A stretch of DNA of 64,000 nt from Planctomicrobium piriforme (GCA_945861585.1 CAMAVC010000001.1:131947-195946); one strand, 5' to 3'; positions 34,732-47,973 are shown, counted from the first letter of the stretch. Numbers and translations: made by a program. The notes: generated by a model from the sequence alone, not told the origin.

Positions 34732-35471
34732 GCTTGCTCCACGAAGCTCGCGAAGTCGCGCAGCGGCATCGCAAGCGTGCCGGCCGCCCGCCGCCGCAGG
34801 ATCGATTTGTGGGTGGCGAGGCGAAAGTCGGCCTGCTGGCGGGGATTGTCGGCCGCCATCAGCGACGCCGCGTGCCGTCGATAGAAGAGTTCGACGCTCC
34901 GCAGGATCGTGAACGGCACGGCGGCCTCCCGCACCCGCAGCATGAGGTCGACATCTTCACCGTAGAGCAGCGCCTCGTCGAATCGGCCGCCCAGCCGGTC
35001 GAAGGCCGCACGGCGGTAGATGCATGCGCCGAGATGCACGTGGAAGAGCGTCTCGGTGCGGCTGTCGGCCGCGGGCTCGAGGCCCGAGTCAACCGCAGTC
35101 TCGAAGTAGCGGACATACCCGCTCACCATGTCGATCTGCGGCGCGCGGTGGAGACGGTCGAGTTGGCGCACGAGCTTGCCCGCCGGCCACAGGTCGTCGG
35201 CATCAAGGAACGCGAGCACGTCACCAGACGCCTCGGCGAGCGCCACGTTGCGGGCAGCCGCCGGTGTGAGCGGGCCTGCGGCCACGAGCCGCACCGGCTG
35301 CCCCGCTGCACGGTGCGAGAGCGCGACATCGGCGGAGCCGTCGCCCGACGCGCAATCGACGACCACGACCTCGTGCACGGGCTGCTCCTGTCGCCACACC
35401 GACCTGAGCGCCGCGTCGAGATAGGGCGCTGCATTGCGACACGGCATGATCACCGACACGCGGTCGCTCAT
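34728..35471 (-). CDS. Glycosyltransferase family 2
   Basis: RVSVIMPCRNAAPYLDAALRSVWRQ, DVLAFLDADDLWPAGKL, YGEDVDLMLRV. Confidence 0.93.
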   Translation of the reverse strand: MSDRVSVIMPCRNAAPYLDAALRSVWRQEQPVHEVVVVDCASGDGSADVALSHRAAGQPVRLVAAGPLTPAAARNVALAEASGDVLAFLDADDLWPAGKLVRQLDRLHRAPQIDMVSGYVRYFETAVDSGLEPAADSRTETLFHVHLGACIYRRAAFDRLGGRFDEALLYGEDVDLMLRVREAAVPFTILRSVELFYRRHAASLMAADNPRQQADFRLATHKSILRRRAAGTLAMPLRDFASFVEQA

Positions 35472-36550
35472 CGGCCGCCCCCTTCGATCCAGACCGTGAG
35501 CCTCTCGATGGCCTCGGCTGGATTCGTGCCGAGGGCGAGTGTGAACGCCGGCACGGTGCGCACGAGCGCGGCGGCCTTGCGGAGCGTCTCAGATTCCGCC
35601 CCGCGCAGGAGAAACGCAGTCGGCGGCCCGAGCGACCGGAGCATGGCGCCGGGGGCGAGCGGTGTGATCGTGGTGGTCGCCTGGCCCGAGACCACGCACT
35701 GCATGAGGGCCATGAGCGGCACGGATTGCACGAGCCGCCCGGGAGCCACGTCGGAACAGCGGACGAGTGATTTGTCGCCACACGGCCGCGCCGCAGCGCT
35801 CGTGAAGAGCTCCGGCACGCGGCCGCCAGGCTCCGCTGGGAAAAACTTCACGGCGTCGTAGAGCGCGTGGCCGGTCCACGCTCCGGCGCCGTCGTCGACG
35901 ACGACGAGATCGTCGCCGCAGGTGCCGAGGCCGGCGGCGACGGCCGCCATCACCGTCGTCGACTTGCCCGAGCCACCTGGCCCCGCGAGCAGCACGCCGC
36001 GGCCGCGGTGCACGACGATGCCGGCGTGAAGCAGCGTGGCCCGCGTCTTGGCGAGGAACCAATTGAAGATGGCTTTGAAGGGCGCCGCCTCCTCCCAGAA
36101 CGGCACGTCCGTCGTGTCGGCGATCCAGAACAGACCGCGGCGGGTGGCCGCGTCGCAGATCGACCAAAACCGGCGATCGTGGTCGTAGAAGGCCCGCAGC
36201 CCGCGTGCTTCGTCGATATGCAATCGCTCCAGGTGCCGTGGGCTCGTGTGCGGCAGGTTCCACGGCGGCGGGATCGAGGCTGCCAGCGCTCCGCTCAGCA
36301 CCGTGAGCGTGAGGTCTGACGGTGCCGAAGCATCGTCGGCCGCGAGCATGCAGAGCGTGAGCCGCTTGGAAAGAGCCGCATCGTTACCCACGATTCGGCA
36401 CGCCTGGCGGCCGAGGTGAAACCGACCCGTGAACGTCGCCGCGGCCTCTGCACGACCGACCGCGTCGTCGAGCAAGGCGAGTAACGCGTGCGTCGAGTCG
36501 GCATGCGCCGTCGTCGAATCCAGCGGCGACGCGCGGGCGTCAGGAGACAT
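35468..36550 (-). CDS. HPr-kinase-related P-loop protein
   Basis: TLLHAGIVVHRGRGVLLAGPGGSGKSTTVMAAVAAG (Walker A), CGDDLVVVDDG; operon context with PqqD-like gene. Confidence 0.82.
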   Translation of the reverse strand: MSPDARASPLDSTTAHADSTHALLALLDDAVGRAEAAATFTGRFHLGRQACRIVGNDAALSKRLTLCMLAADDASAPSDLTLTVLSGALAASIPPPWNLPHTSPRHLERLHIDEARGLRAFYDHDRRFWSICDAATRRGLFWIADTTDVPFWEEAAPFKAIFNWFLAKTRATLLHAGIVVHRGRGVLLAGPGGSGKSTTVMAAVAAGLGTCGDDLVVVDDGAGAWTGHALYDAVKFFPAEPGGRVPELFTSAAARPCGDKSLVRCSDVAPGRLVQSVPLMALMQCVVSGQATTTITPLAPGAMLRSLGPPTAFLLRGAESETLRKAAALVRTVPAFTLALGTNPAEAIERLTVWIEGGGR

Positions 36551-36962
36551 CGGGGAAGTTCGCCGGGCGGAGCGGCCAGCCGGCGGCGGCGTCGACCTCG
36601 TGGACCGGATCGATCGCGATCAGTTCCGCGAGATCGGAGAACGCCGCCACCACCGGCGCGGCGAATCCGCCGGCCGGTACGGAGCAGGCGATGTCGGCTT
36701 GGGGAGGCGCCGCGGTCTCACGCACGAGATCGTGGCGGCAGAGATCCCCGATCGCTGCTTCGATCGCTTGGCGGTCAGCGCCGTGGGCCGCGAACGTATC
36801 GAGCACGGCAGTCTGGCTGCGCGGTGCCGCAAATGCCCGCCAAAGATCCCCAGCCGCCCCTTGGAGGCTGAAGTAGACCCCCTTCTCGATATCGATCAGG
36901 ACGACCTCGCCGGCGAATTCCTCGGCGGCGATGCGGTCATTGGCGACGAACGCGGCGGACAT
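36540..36962 (-). CDS. PqqD-family (RiPP recognition element-like) protein
   Basis: DRIAAEEFAGEVVLIDIEKGVYFSLQGAAGDLWRAF typical of PqqD-like folds. Confidence 0.8.
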   Translation of the reverse strand: MSAAFVANDRIAAEEFAGEVVLIDIEKGVYFSLQGAAGDLWRAFAAPRSQTAVLDTFAAHGADRQAIEAAIGDLCRHDLVRETAAPPQADIACSVPAGGFAAPVVAAFSDLAELIAIDPVHEVDAAAGWPLRPANFPDVS

Positions 36963-37066
36963 GGGGTTTTTCCCGGGCAAAGACGACGTTCTGCGGGCCG
37001 ATCCATTCTCCCGCCGTATTTCGACGATATAGTAATAGATGTTCCGCGGATCGGCCTTCGGGCCCG

Positions 37067-37095
37067 CGTCGGGCCACGGTTTTTTCGGCCCGACG
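37067..37095. promoter_or_regulatory. Perfect 9-bp inverted repeat CGTCGGGCC-N11-GGCCCGACG in a divergent intergenic region
   Basis: Lies between pqqD-like operon (start 36962, minus) and PSD1 gene (start 37128, plus). Confidence 0.5.
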
Positions 37096-37127
37096 GCGAA
37101 GCGGGTGATTTCCAGAGGAGCGATCCT

Positions 37128-40229
<3,102 letters not shown>

Positions 40230-40249
40230 CCCCGCCCACGAGGTGCGCC

Positions 40250-41677
40250 ATGATCGATCGCCACATCCACGAGGCCCGGGCGCGGCTCCTCTCGCGCCGC
40301 TGGTTCTTCAGCGACTGCGGCCTCGGCCTGGCGGGCATCGCCGCCGGGGCGATCGCCGCCCGCGAGTCGGTGGCCGGCCTCGCGCCCCCGTCGCCCCTGG
40401 CGGTGAAGCCGCCGCACTACGCACCCAAGGCGAAGCGGGTCGTCTACATGTTCCAGGCCGGGGCCCCGAGCCATCTCGAGCTCTTCGACTGGAAGCCGGA
40501 GCTCGCCAAGAACGACGGCAAATTGCCCCCGGCCGATCTGCTCCAGGGCTATCGCGCCGCCTTCATCAACCCGAATTCCGCCCTGCTCGGCCCGAAGTAC
40601 ACGTTTCAGCCCTACGGCAAGGCCGGCGTTGAGATGAGCGAACTCGTGCCGCACATCGGCGGCATCGCCGACGACATCTGCCTCATCCGCTCGATGCAGA
40701 CCGACGCGGTGAACCACGCCCCGGCGCAGATCCTGATGAACACCGGTTCGCAGCAGTTCGGCCGGCCGAGCTTCGGCGCCTGGACGCTCTACGGGCTCGG
40801 CAGTGAGGCGGAAGACCTGCCGGGGTTCGTCGTGCTCACGAGCGCCAAAGGCACGAGCGGCGGCGCGAGCAACTACGGCTCGGGCTTCCTGCCCACGTCG
40901 TACGGCGGCATCCCGCTGCGGGGCAGCGGCGACCCGGTGCTCTATCTTTCGAATCCCAAGGGCATTGACCGCGAAGCCCAGCGGGCCTCGCTCGACACGC
41001 TCAACCGGCTCAACGACATGGCCCTAGGACGGTTTGGCGACCCTGAAATCGCCTCGCGGATCCAGGCCTACGAGCTCGCCTACAAGCTCCAGGAGAGCGC
41101 GCCCGAGCTCATGAACCTCGCCAACGAGCCCAAGGAGACGCTCGCCCGCTACGGCATCACCGACCCCTCCCAGCCCGGCTACGCCCGCAACTGCCTGCTC
41201 GCCCGGCGGCTCCTGGAGCGGGGCGTGCGGTTCGTGCAGCTGTTCCACGAGGCCTGGGATCAGCACGGCAACCTCAAGGCGGGCGTCAAGCAAAACTGCG
41301 CCGACACGCAGCAGGCCTCGGCGGCGCTCGTGAGCGACCTCAAGGAGCGCGGCCTCCTGGACGACACGATCGTGATCTGGGGCGGTGAGTTCGGCCGCAC
41401 GCCGATGGTGCAGGGAGGCAACGACGGCCGCGACCACCACAACCGGGCCTTCTCGATGTGGCTGGCCGGCGGCGGCATCAAGGCGGGCCACGTGCATGGC
41501 AAGACCGACGACTTCGGGTTCAACGTGGTGGAGAACCCGGTGCACGTGCACGATCTCAACGCCACGCTCCTCCATCTCCTCGGCTTCGACCACACGAAGC
41601 TCACGTATCGCTTCCAGGGCCGCGACTACCGGCTCACCGACGTCCACGGCCATCTCGTGAAAGGCATCCTCGCGTAG
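40250..41677 (+). CDS. DUF1501 domain-containing protein
   Basis: LLSRRWFFSDCGLGLAGIAAG leader; PKAKRVVYMFQAGAPSHLELFDWKP; WGGEFGRTPMVQGGNDGRDHH. Confidence 0.95.
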   Translation: MIDRHIHEARARLLSRRWFFSDCGLGLAGIAAGAIAARESVAGLAPPSPLAVKPPHYAPKAKRVVYMFQAGAPSHLELFDWKPELAKNDGKLPPADLLQGYRAAFINPNSALLGPKYTFQPYGKAGVEMSELVPHIGGIADDICLIRSMQTDAVNHAPAQILMNTGSQQFGRPSFGAWTLYGLGSEAEDLPGFVVLTSAKGTSGGASNYGSGFLPTSYGGIPLRGSGDPVLYLSNPKGIDREAQRASLDTLNRLNDMALGRFGDPEIASRIQAYELAYKLQESAPELMNLANEPKETLARYGITDPSQPGYARNCLLARRLLERGVRFVQLFHEAWDQHGNLKAGVKQNCADTQQASAALVSDLKERGLLDDTIVIWGGEFGRTPMVQGGNDGRDHHNRAFSMWLAGGGIKAGHVHGKTDDFGFNVVENPVHVHDLNATLLHLLGFDHTKLTYRFQGRDYRLTDVHGHLVKGILA

Positions 41678-41704
41678 CTCGCGGCAGCAAGGACGAGGTG
41701 ATCC

Positions 41705-44131
41705 ATGACGCACGGTACCGTCAACGCCCGAGGATCGGCGTGGTCCGTCTCCGCCGCCATCGCGGCGGCCCTGCTGGCGGCGCCGGTCGCTGGCCAAACG
41801 CCCGCCGAGGGCCCGTCGTTCACTCGCGACATCAAGAGCATCCTCTCGAACCGCTGCGTACGCTGCCACGGCCCCGACCCGGAGGGCCGTGCCGGCGGCG
41901 GCGACGAGGGCCTCAGGCTCGACACGTTCGTCGGAGCGACGGCCGACCTTGGCGGCCACGCGGCGATCGTGCCCGGCAAGCCCGACGAGAGCGCACTCAT
42001 CGCCCGGATCACGTCCACAGACCCGGATGTCGTCATGCCGCCCCCTGACGCGGGCGAACGGCTCTCCGAGAAGCAGGGCGATCTCCTGAAGCGGTGGATC
42101 GCCGCGGGAGCGACCTACGAGCCGCATTGGGCCTACGTGCGGCCGAAGCGGCCCCTGGTACCGGTCGTGAAAGACTCGGCCTGGCCGAAGAACGAGATCG
42201 ACCGGTTTATCCTCGCCAAGCTCGAAGCCGAGGGGCTCACGCCGCAGCCCGAGGCTGACCGGACAGCCCTCGCGCGGCGGCTGGCGCTCGACCTCACCGG
42301 CCTGCCCATGGCTCCCGAGGAGATCGACACCTTCGTCGCCGATGCATCGCCCGACGCCGTTGAGAAGTTCGTCGATCGGCTGCTGGTCCACGACGGCTAC
42401 GGCGAACATCAGGCGCGTCAGTGGCTCGATCTCGCCCGCTATGCCGACAGTGCCGGCTACGCCGATGATCCGCCGCGAACGATCTGGGGCTGGCGGGACT
42501 GGGTGGTGAGGGCCTTCGATGCCAACATGCCGTTCGATGAATTCACGATCAAGCAGATCGCCGGCGACCTCCTGCCGAATGCCACACTCGACGACACGAT
42601 CGCCACGGCCTTCCACCGCAACACGCTCACGAACAACGAAGGGGGCACGATCGACGAGGAGTTCCGCACGGTCGCCGTCATCGACCGTGTGAACACGACC
42701 ATGAGCACGTGGATGGGCTCGACGATGGCCTGCGCCCAGTGCCATGACCACAAATACGACCCGCTCTCGCAGAAGGAGTATTTCCAGCTCTACGCGATCC
42801 TCAACAACACCGCCGACGCCGACCACAAAGACGAGTCACCGGTCGTCGGGATTCCGTGGGAGCCGGTGGACACGAGGCGCGGCGCGATCAAGAGAGAGAT
42901 CGCCGAGATCGAGGCAGGCATTCCCGCGCTGGCGAAGCCCGCCCCCGCAGACAGACCGGAGCCGCCGGAGTTTCAACCTGCCCGGAAGCTCATCGACGAC
43001 CTGCGCGGGAAGCTTGCCGCGACGCCTGCGATGACGGTGCCGGTGCTCGCGGAACTCACGGGCGACAAGCGGCGGGTGACGAAGATCCAGCTGCGCGGCA
43101 ACTGGCAGAACCTGGGCGATGAGGTCACGGAAGGCGTGCCCGGGGCATTCCATCCCGCGCCCGTCAACGCAGGGCAAGGGGTCGATCGCCTGGCGCTTGC
43201 CAAGTGGCTCGTCGACCCCGCCAATCCACTGACGGCCCGCGTGATCGTAAACCGCATCTGGGAGCGGCTCTTCGGGATCGGCATGGTTTCGACGAGCGAG
43301 GAGTTCGGTAGCCAGGGCGAACTGCCGAGCCATCCCGAACTGCTCGACTGGCTGGCCAGCGAGCTCGTCGCCCGGAACTGGGACCTCAAGGCGATCCAGC
43401 GGCTGATCGTGACGAGTGCCGCCTACCGGCAGACGTCGAAGTGCCCGCCCGAACTCGTGGCTCGTGATCCGGAAAATCGGCTCGTCGCGTGCGGTCCGCG
43501 GGTGCGGCTCCCCGCGGAGGTGATTCGTGACCAGGCCTTGGCTGCGAGCGGACTCCTGTCGCGAAAGAAGGGCGGCCCGAGCGTCCATCCACCCCAGCCC
43601 GACATCGGCCTCTCGGCCGCCTTCGGCGGCGGGCTCGACTGGACGACGAGCACGGGAGAAGACCGCTATCGCCGCGCGGTCTACACGACGTGGCGGCGGA
43701 GCAACCCTTATCCCTCGATGGCCACGTTCGACGCGCCTTCGCGCGAGGTGTGCACGATCCGGCGGCCGCGGACGAATACGCCGCTCCAGGCGCTCGTGAC
43801 GATGAACGACCCGGCGTATGTCGAGGCGGCGCAGGCGTTGGCCCGCCGGATGATCAGCGAGGGGGGATCCACCACGGCCGATCGGGCGCTACGGGGCTTC
43901 CGGCTCGTCCTCGCGCGGCAGCCCGTGGCCGCTGAAATCGACAGGCTCGTACGGCTGCACGACGACGCACTGGCGGATTTTCAGGAGTCTCCCGAGGACG
44001 CGAGGAAGATGGCCACCGATCCGCTCGGCCCGCCTCCCGTCGATCTCGCCGCCAACCTCGGCGATCTCGCCGCCTGGACAGTGGTGGCCAACGTGATTCT
44101 GAACCTCGACGAAGCCTTCATGTGTCCGTGA
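41705..44131 (+). CDS. PSD1 and planctomycete cytochrome c domain-containing protein (DUF1549/DUF1553)
   Basis: FTRDIKSILSNRCVRCHGPDPEG, RYADSAGYADDPPRTIWGWRDWVVRAF, CAQCHDHKYDP. Confidence 0.95.
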   Translation: MTHGTVNARGSAWSVSAAIAAALLAAPVAGQTPAEGPSFTRDIKSILSNRCVRCHGPDPEGRAGGGDEGLRLDTFVGATADLGGHAAIVPGKPDESALIARITSTDPDVVMPPPDAGERLSEKQGDLLKRWIAAGATYEPHWAYVRPKRPLVPVVKDSAWPKNEIDRFILAKLEAEGLTPQPEADRTALARRLALDLTGLPMAPEEIDTFVADASPDAVEKFVDRLLVHDGYGEHQARQWLDLARYADSAGYADDPPRTIWGWRDWVVRAFDANMPFDEFTIKQIAGDLLPNATLDDTIATAFHRNTLTNNEGGTIDEEFRTVAVIDRVNTTMSTWMGSTMACAQCHDHKYDPLSQKEYFQLYAILNNTADADHKDESPVVGIPWEPVDTRRGAIKREIAEIEAGIPALAKPAPADRPEPPEFQPARKLIDDLRGKLAATPAMTVPVLAELTGDKRRVTKIQLRGNWQNLGDEVTEGVPGAFHPAPVNAGQGVDRLALAKWLVDPANPLTARVIVNRIWERLFGIGMVSTSEEFGSQGELPSHPELLDWLASELVARNWDLKAIQRLIVTSAAYRQTSKCPPELVARDPENRLVACGPRVRLPAEVIRDQALAASGLLSRKKGGPSVHPPQPDIGLSAAFGGGLDWTTSTGEDRYRRAVYTTWRRSNPYPSMATFDAPSREVCTIRRPRTNTPLQALVTMNDPAYVEAAQALARRMISEGGSTTADRALRGFRLVLARQPVAAEIDRLVRLHDDALADFQESPEDARKMATDPLGPPPVDLAANLGDLAAWTVVANVILNLDEAFMCP

Positions 44132-44142
44132 GGAAGTGCTGC

Positions 44143-45597
44143 ATGGATCCGATTCTCGAATCGAAGCTGCTCGCCACGCGCCGCCACCTGCTCGGCGGGA
44201 TGGCCGGCGGGATCGGCGCGATCGCGATACGTGAATTGCTCGGTGCCACGGCTGCCGCTCCCACCCCGGCCCTGGCCGGCGATCCGATGGCGGTGAAGCG
44301 GCCACCACTGCCGGCGAAAGCGCAGCGGATGATCGTGATCCATCTCACGGGTTCGCCGCCGCACCTCGACCTGTACGACCACAAGCCGGAACTCGTGAAG
44401 CGCGACGGCGAAGACTGCCCGGCCGACACGATTGCGGGGAAAAAGTTCGCCTTCACTACCGGCACCCCCAAGCTGCTGGGCACGCCGCGGAAGTGGGTGC
44501 GGTGCGGCGCGAGCGGGATGGAGCTCTCCGATGCGATCCCGAACCTGCATCGCGTCGCCGACAAGCTCTGCCTCGTACGGAGCATGTTCACCGACCAGTT
44601 CAATCATGCGCCCGCCGAACTAATGGTCTACACGGGCTCGCCGCGGGCGGGTCGGCCGAGCCTGGGCAGCTGGGTGACCTACGGCCTCGGCACGGAGAAT
44701 GCGAACCTCCCTGGCTTCGTCACCCTGATCTCGTCGGGCGTACAGCCCAACGGCGGCACGAGCAGCTTCGGATCGGGCTTCCTGCCGAGCGTCTATCAAG
44801 GCGTGCAATGCCGCTCGAAGGGCGACCCGGTGCTCTACGTGTCGGACCCGCCGGGCATGAGCCGGGCGCTCCGCCGCACGAGCCTCGACGCCCTCAAGGA
44901 TCTCAACGAACTCCAGGCCCGTGAGCTCGGCAATCCCGAGACGGTGACGAGGATCGCCCAATATGAGCTCGCCTTCCGCATGCAGGCGAGCGTGCCCGAC
45001 GTGATGGACATCTCCAAGGAGCCGCAGCACGTGCTCGACGCCTACGGGGTCAAGCCGGGGCAGGCGAGCCTCGCCAACAATTGCCTGCTCGCCCGACGGC
45101 TCGTCGAGCAGGGCGTGCGGTTCGTGCACCTCTTCGACTGGGGCTGGGACTTCCACGGCACCGGTCCCCAGGAGGACATCCGCGACGGGCTCACGAAGAA
45201 GGCGGCCACGTTCGACAAGCCGGCGGCGGCCCTGATCGAGGATCTCGAGCAGCGGGGGCTCCTCGAAGACACGCTCGTGCTTTGCACCGGAGAGTTCGGC
45301 CGCACGCCGTTCCGGGAAGGCCGCACCGCGAAGGGCGACATCCTCGGCCGCGACCACTACCCCGACTGCTATTCCATCTGGATGGCCGGCGGCGGCGTCA
45401 AGCCGGGCCATGTCCATGGGGCGAGCGACGACCTCGGATTCAAGGTCGCGAGCGACATGGTGCACATCCACGACCTGCAGGCCACGCTCCTCCATCTCCT
45501 CGGCTTCGACCACACGAAGCTCACGTATCGCTTCCAGGGCCGCGACTACCGCCTCACCGACGTGCATGGCCATCTTGTGAAGGGCATCCTCGCCTGA
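44143..45597 (+). CDS. DUF1501 domain-containing protein
   Basis: LLATRRHLLGGMAGGIGAIAIREL leader; C-term HTKLTYRFQGRDYRLTDVHGHLVKGILA. Confidence 0.95.
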   Translation: MDPILESKLLATRRHLLGGMAGGIGAIAIRELLGATAAAPTPALAGDPMAVKRPPLPAKAQRMIVIHLTGSPPHLDLYDHKPELVKRDGEDCPADTIAGKKFAFTTGTPKLLGTPRKWVRCGASGMELSDAIPNLHRVADKLCLVRSMFTDQFNHAPAELMVYTGSPRAGRPSLGSWVTYGLGTENANLPGFVTLISSGVQPNGGTSSFGSGFLPSVYQGVQCRSKGDPVLYVSDPPGMSRALRRTSLDALKDLNELQARELGNPETVTRIAQYELAFRMQASVPDVMDISKEPQHVLDAYGVKPGQASLANNCLLARRLVEQGVRFVHLFDWGWDFHGTGPQEDIRDGLTKKAATFDKPAAALIEDLEQRGLLEDTLVLCTGEFGRTPFREGRTAKGDILGRDHYPDCYSIWMAGGGVKPGHVHGASDDLGFKVASDMVHIHDLQATLLHLLGFDHTKLTYRFQGRDYRLTDVHGHLVKGILA

Positions 45598-45614
45598 CGT
45601 TGCAGTCCGCTACC

Positions 45615-46988
45615 ATGGCGGGCATGAGCACCACCACGATTCTCTGGCTGCGGCACGATCTCCGGCTCGATGACAACCCGGCCCTCGCGGCAGCCGCGGC
45701 CCGCGGCGCGGTGGTGCCGGTGTTCGTCTGGGCGCCCGAGGAAGAAGCCCCGTGGGAGCCGGGGGCGGCATCGCGGTGGTGGCTCCACCACTCGCTCGAG
45801 AAACTCGCCGCCGCGTTCGCGAAGGCAGGCGCACCGCTCGTGATCCGCCGCGGGCCGTCGCTCGAGGCGCTTCAGGCGCTCGCGAAGGAAACCGGCGCCA
45901 CGCACATCGTGTGGAACCGCCGCTACGAGCCGGCCGTCATCAAGCGCGACACGGCGATCAAGAAGGCGCTCGCGGCCGGCGGCCTCGAGGTGGAGAGCTT
46001 CAACGGGGCGCTCCTCTACGAGCCGATGCACGTGGCCACGAAGGAGGGAAAGCCGTACCAGGTCTTCACGCCGTTCTGGCGGTCGCTGCTTGCGCGCGAT
46101 GAGCCCGCCGTGCCGGTGGCCGCTCCGAAGAAGCTCACCACCGTCGGAAAGGCTCCGCAGAGCCTCGCGATCGAGTCGCTCGGCCTGCTCCCCGCGATCG
46201 ACTGGGCTGCCACGATGCGCGAGACGTGGACGCCCGGCGAGGCCGGCGCTGCCAAGGGCATGGAGCGGTTCCTCGCGCGTGGGCTTTCCGGCTACGGCAC
46301 GGAGCGCGATCGGCCCGATCACGACGGCACGAGCGCCCTCTCGCCCCACCTGCATTTCGGCGAAGTGTCACCGCGCCGGCTCTGGCACGCGGTCCGCGCG
46401 GCGGTCGGCGGCACGCCGGCGGCGAAGATCGCCGGAAGCCCCGAGGTGTATCTGCGAGAACTCGGCTGGCGGGAATTCGCCAATCACCTGCTCTACCACT
46501 TTCCACACACGCCCGACGCTCCCTTGCGGGCAGACTACGCGCGGTTTCCGTGGGCGAACGATCCCGTAGGCCTGCGGGCCTGGCAGCGCGGCCGCACGGG
46601 ATTTCCGATCGTGGATGCGGGCATGCGGCAGCTGTGGGCCACCGGCTGGATGCACAACCGCGTGCGGATGATCGTGGCGAGTTTTTTGGTGAAGGATCTG
46701 CGCATCTCGTGGCTCGCAGGGGCGAAGTGGTTTTGGGACACGCTCGTGGATGCCGATCTGGCCGCCAACACGCTCGGCTGGCAGTGGGCGGCCGGCTGCG
46801 GCGCCGACGCGGCGCCCTATTTCCGGATCTTCAATCCCACGAGCCAGGCGGAGAAGTTCGATCCGGACGGGGCGTATGTGAAAGAGTGGGCCGGGGTCCA
46901 CGCGGCCGATTACCCCGAGCCGATCGTCGACCACGCCGAAGCGCGGAAGCTCGCGCTTGCGGCGCTTAAAACTATCAGTCGGAAATAG
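45615..46988 (+). CDS. Deoxyribodipyrimidine photolyase (class I-like)
   Basis: TTILWLRHDLRLDDNPALAAAA, SPHLHFGEVSPRRLWHAV, YLRELGWREFANHLLYHFP, WMHNRVRMIVASFLVKDL, FRIFNPTSQAEKFDPDGAYVKEW. Confidence 0.96.
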   Translation: MAGMSTTTILWLRHDLRLDDNPALAAAAARGAVVPVFVWAPEEEAPWEPGAASRWWLHHSLEKLAAAFAKAGAPLVIRRGPSLEALQALAKETGATHIVWNRRYEPAVIKRDTAIKKALAAGGLEVESFNGALLYEPMHVATKEGKPYQVFTPFWRSLLARDEPAVPVAAPKKLTTVGKAPQSLAIESLGLLPAIDWAATMRETWTPGEAGAAKGMERFLARGLSGYGTERDRPDHDGTSALSPHLHFGEVSPRRLWHAVRAAVGGTPAAKIAGSPEVYLRELGWREFANHLLYHFPHTPDAPLRADYARFPWANDPVGLRAWQRGRTGFPIVDAGMRQLWATGWMHNRVRMIVASFLVKDLRISWLAGAKWFWDTLVDADLAANTLGWQWAAGCGADAAPYFRIFNPTSQAEKFDPDGAYVKEWAGVHAADYPEPIVDHAEARKLALAALKTISRK

Positions 46989-46993
46989 CGAGA

Positions 46994-47938
46994 CTACTTC
47001 TTCTCGAGGGCGAGCGTGAGCGCCCGCACCTTGTCGACGATCGTCTTCATGGCGTCCGGCTCGGCCACCTTATTGGCGGCCTTGTCGGCCTCCTTGAGGA
47101 GCGCCAGAGCCTCCTTCGTGGCTCCGTTGGCGTCGAGCGCCGTCGCGACAGCCAAGAGCGCGTAGGCCCGGCTCTCCGACCGCTCGACACTCTTGGCCGC
47201 CTGCGCCGCCTCGTCGAGCAGGGCTGTCGCGTCGTCCTTCTTGCCGGTCTGGGCCTTCACGTTGGCCGCGGCGGCGAGCGCCTCAGCCTTCGCCCGCGGC
47301 TCCTCGAGCCCCTTCGCCGCTTCTTCGAGCTTGCCCACCATGTCGCTCGCCGCGTCGGCCAGGCCGCTCCGCGTGTAGCCGAGCGCCACGGCCGCGAGCG
47401 CCTCGGCCTTGAACCGTTCGTCGGTCTCCTCGGCCGCCTTGGTCGCCTCGGCGAGCACGTCCTTCGCGGCCTTGGGGTCACCAAGCCCCTTTGCTTTGTC
47501 CCCATACACGCCACCCGCTTCGGCGAGCACGCTCGCCCTGCGCACCGGATCAGCGATCGAGCCGGCGATGTCCGTCGCCCGCTTGAGGGCGTCGCGGGCC
47601 GGCTTCTTCTCGCCGGCTTCGGCGAGGAATCCCGCCACCTCGACGAGCCGCGGGCCGAACTGACCGGCGTCGCCCTCCCCCTTCACCTTCTCGAAGGCCT
47701 TCTTCGCCGACTCCTTGGCGCCCGTCTTGTCGCCCGAGGTGAACTGGCGGCGGGCCACCTTGAGATAGGCAGCCGCCTGGCGGTCGGGAGTCGTCTCCTT
47801 TTCCGCCTTCTCGAGCTGCTGGGCGACCGTCAGGCCGCCTTTCTTCCCCTTCTTCTTCGTGCCGCCACAGCCGGCGGCGGGCGCAAGGAGGAGGGCGCCG
47901 ATCATCGTGAGCACGGCGAATCGCGGGCAGAGGCACAT
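46994..47938 (-). CDS. TPR-like repeat lipoprotein
   Basis: Signal with lipobox-like LLLAPAAGC|GG followed by K-rich linker and Ala/Lys-rich helical repeats; start 47938 or 47974. Confidence 0.75.
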   Translation of the reverse strand: MCLCPRFAVLTMIGALLLAPAAGCGGTKKKGKKGGLTVAQQLEKAEKETTPDRQAAAYLKVARRQFTSGDKTGAKESAKKAFEKVKGEGDAGQFGPRLVEVAGFLAEAGEKKPARDALKRATDIAGSIADPVRRASVLAEAGGVYGDKAKGLGDPKAAKDVLAEATKAAEETDERFKAEALAAVALGYTRSGLADAASDMVGKLEEAAKGLEEPRAKAEALAAAANVKAQTGKKDDATALLDEAAQAAKSVERSESRAYALLAVATALDANGATKEALALLKEADKAANKVAEPDAMKTIVDKVRALTLALEKK

Positions 47939-47973
47939 GGGTCGACACTCCGGAGCCGGTCGGGAAGGGTGCA

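Noticed and set aside
32639-36962. Calling the operon a lasso-peptide cluster
   Set aside because: No asparagine-synthetase-like cyclase, transglutaminase-like protease or precursor is visible.
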